Source: Candidatus Jidaibacter acanthamoeba (GTDB lineage: Bacteria; Pseudomonadota; Alphaproteobacteria; Rickettsiales; Midichloriaceae). From it: DNA of 64,000 nucleotides. Positions 63,607 through 64,000 of the stretch are shown one piece after another; within the stretch, counting starts at the first letter, position 1; every line of letters starts with the position of its first letter. The stretch lies in contig NZ_JSWE01000206.1 in NCBI RefSeq assembly GCF_000815465.1, positions 35,384 to 99,383 of the forward strand, read 5' to 3'. Position numbers and translations under genes: made by a program. The notes below the pieces were generated by a model, which saw only the letters and a program-made list of their open reading frames with translations, made no database searches and had not been told where the DNA came from.

Positions 63607-64000
63607 ATGCAAAGCAAAGATATAGATTATACTACTGAGTTTCTAATTGCTGTTGAGCAGGGTAAGATAGATAAAGCTAGAGAATTATTATCACAAGGTG
63701 CTGATGTAAATGCAACGGAAATGTTAGGAGATACAGCTTTACATCTAGCTATAATGTATAGAGACGTTAAAATGGTTAAGCTTTTATTAGCTCAGCCTTC
63801 TATAAATATTAATACTAAAGATTGTGATAGGCAGACCCCTTTACAAAATGCCTTATATAATGGTTACGATGAAATTGCTCAATTAATATTAGAACATAAT
63901 CCTGATGTTAAAACAGCCGATATAAAAGGTAATACGGTTATACATTTATGTTTAATAGGGAGTAAAATAAATTTAATTCCTTTACTTGTGGAGAGAGGAG
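63607..64000 (+). CDS. Ankyrin-repeat protein, tandem copy 2, partial (runs off the window)
   Basis: The frame from the ATG at 63607 stays open to the last base, giving at least 131 residues. It begins MQSKDIDYTTEFLIAVEQG, against MQSKESKDIDYTTNFLMAV in copy 1, and carries ankyrin repeats of the same register. The first 75 residues differ from copy 1 at many positions, but from codon 77 (about 63835) on, the DNA is the same as 62768-62933 except for one base. The C-terminus is outside the window. It has the same 56-base upstream region. Confidence 0.88.
   Translation, partial: MQSKDIDYTTEFLIAVEQGKIDKARELLSQGADVNATEMLGDTALHLAIMYRDVKMVKLLLAQPSININTKDCDRQTPLQNALYNGYDEIAQLILEHNPDVKTADIKGNTVIHLCLIGSKINLIPLLVERG

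Overview
The window is AT-rich, gene-dense DNA from an intracellular alphaproteobacterium of the order Rickettsiales. The pointers are a bacterial NDUFA12 gene beside mlaD and a DUF2155 gene, a lone long VirB6-type secretion gene with a signal peptide, several ankyrin-repeat proteins, a deaminase resembling the Orientia OTT_1508 family, and many host-exchange transporters. FliO and FliP genes narrow this to a flagellated lineage, most likely Midichloriaceae (for example a Jidaibacter-like amoeba symbiont). That placement is inference; no 16S gene is present.

Layout. 1-2.3 kb: NDUFA12-mlaD-DUF2155 and a small ankyrin protein. 2.3-5.5 kb (minus): a D-Ala-D-Ala carboxypeptidase, rsmE and gshA in one run. 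5.7-7.9 kb: two unrecognised genes with near-identical promoters, then an outer-membrane barrel protein and a terminator. 8-10.4 kb: phoH-ybeY-corC. 10.5-13.8 kb (minus): DUF1653 and uvrA. 14-19.4 kb: a coiled-coil protein with a nuclear-signal-like motif, greA, tRNA-Arg(CCG), a retropepsin-like protease, and a TPR protein overlapping kdsB. 19.6-31.4 kb: five transporters (DAACS, SbtA-like, two DMT, and a sodium/solute symporter fused to a histidine kinase) mixed with rlmN, hpf, thpR, a YfgM-like protein and DedA. 31.5-36.8 kb: an unknown polytopic membrane protein, folE, and a 905-residue coiled-coil protein with a pure poly-Glu tract. 37.4-43.1 kb: mreD-mrdA (minus) and lon-nadD-rsfS (plus). 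43.4-47.4 kb: virB6 and an ankyrin protein with a probable YopT-like protease domain. 47.4-51.9 kb: rpmE, ssb, rppH, a frameshifted membrane coiled-coil gene, a transglutaminase-like protein and a lipoprotein. 52.2-55.6 kb: mrcA-fliO-fliP. 55.7-64 kb is accessory: a three-repeat protein with a glycine-rich membrane hairpin, a PAP2-like protein, ankyrin proteins, a short rpmJ gene (41 codons), an IS982-type transposase remnant, the Arg-Glu-repeat deaminase, and a tandem pair of ankyrin genes, the second cut by the window end.

How it fits together. Housekeeping blocks cover peptidoglycan synthesis and trimming (mrcA, mrdA, mreD, carboxypeptidase), envelope lipids (mlaD, kdsB), ribosome upkeep (rsmE, rlmN, rsfS, hpf, ybeY, rpmE, rpmJ) and stress proteolysis (lon). 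The accessory genes look like host-interaction factors that a VirB-type system could export. Several share features that are visible directly: KRxR-type basic motifs in disordered C-terminal tails, and in three ankyrin proteins a C-terminus of Gly-Arg-Gly-X. The most notable candidates are the deaminase (60885-62429), the protease-ankyrin fusion (45899-47302), and the family built from these tails.
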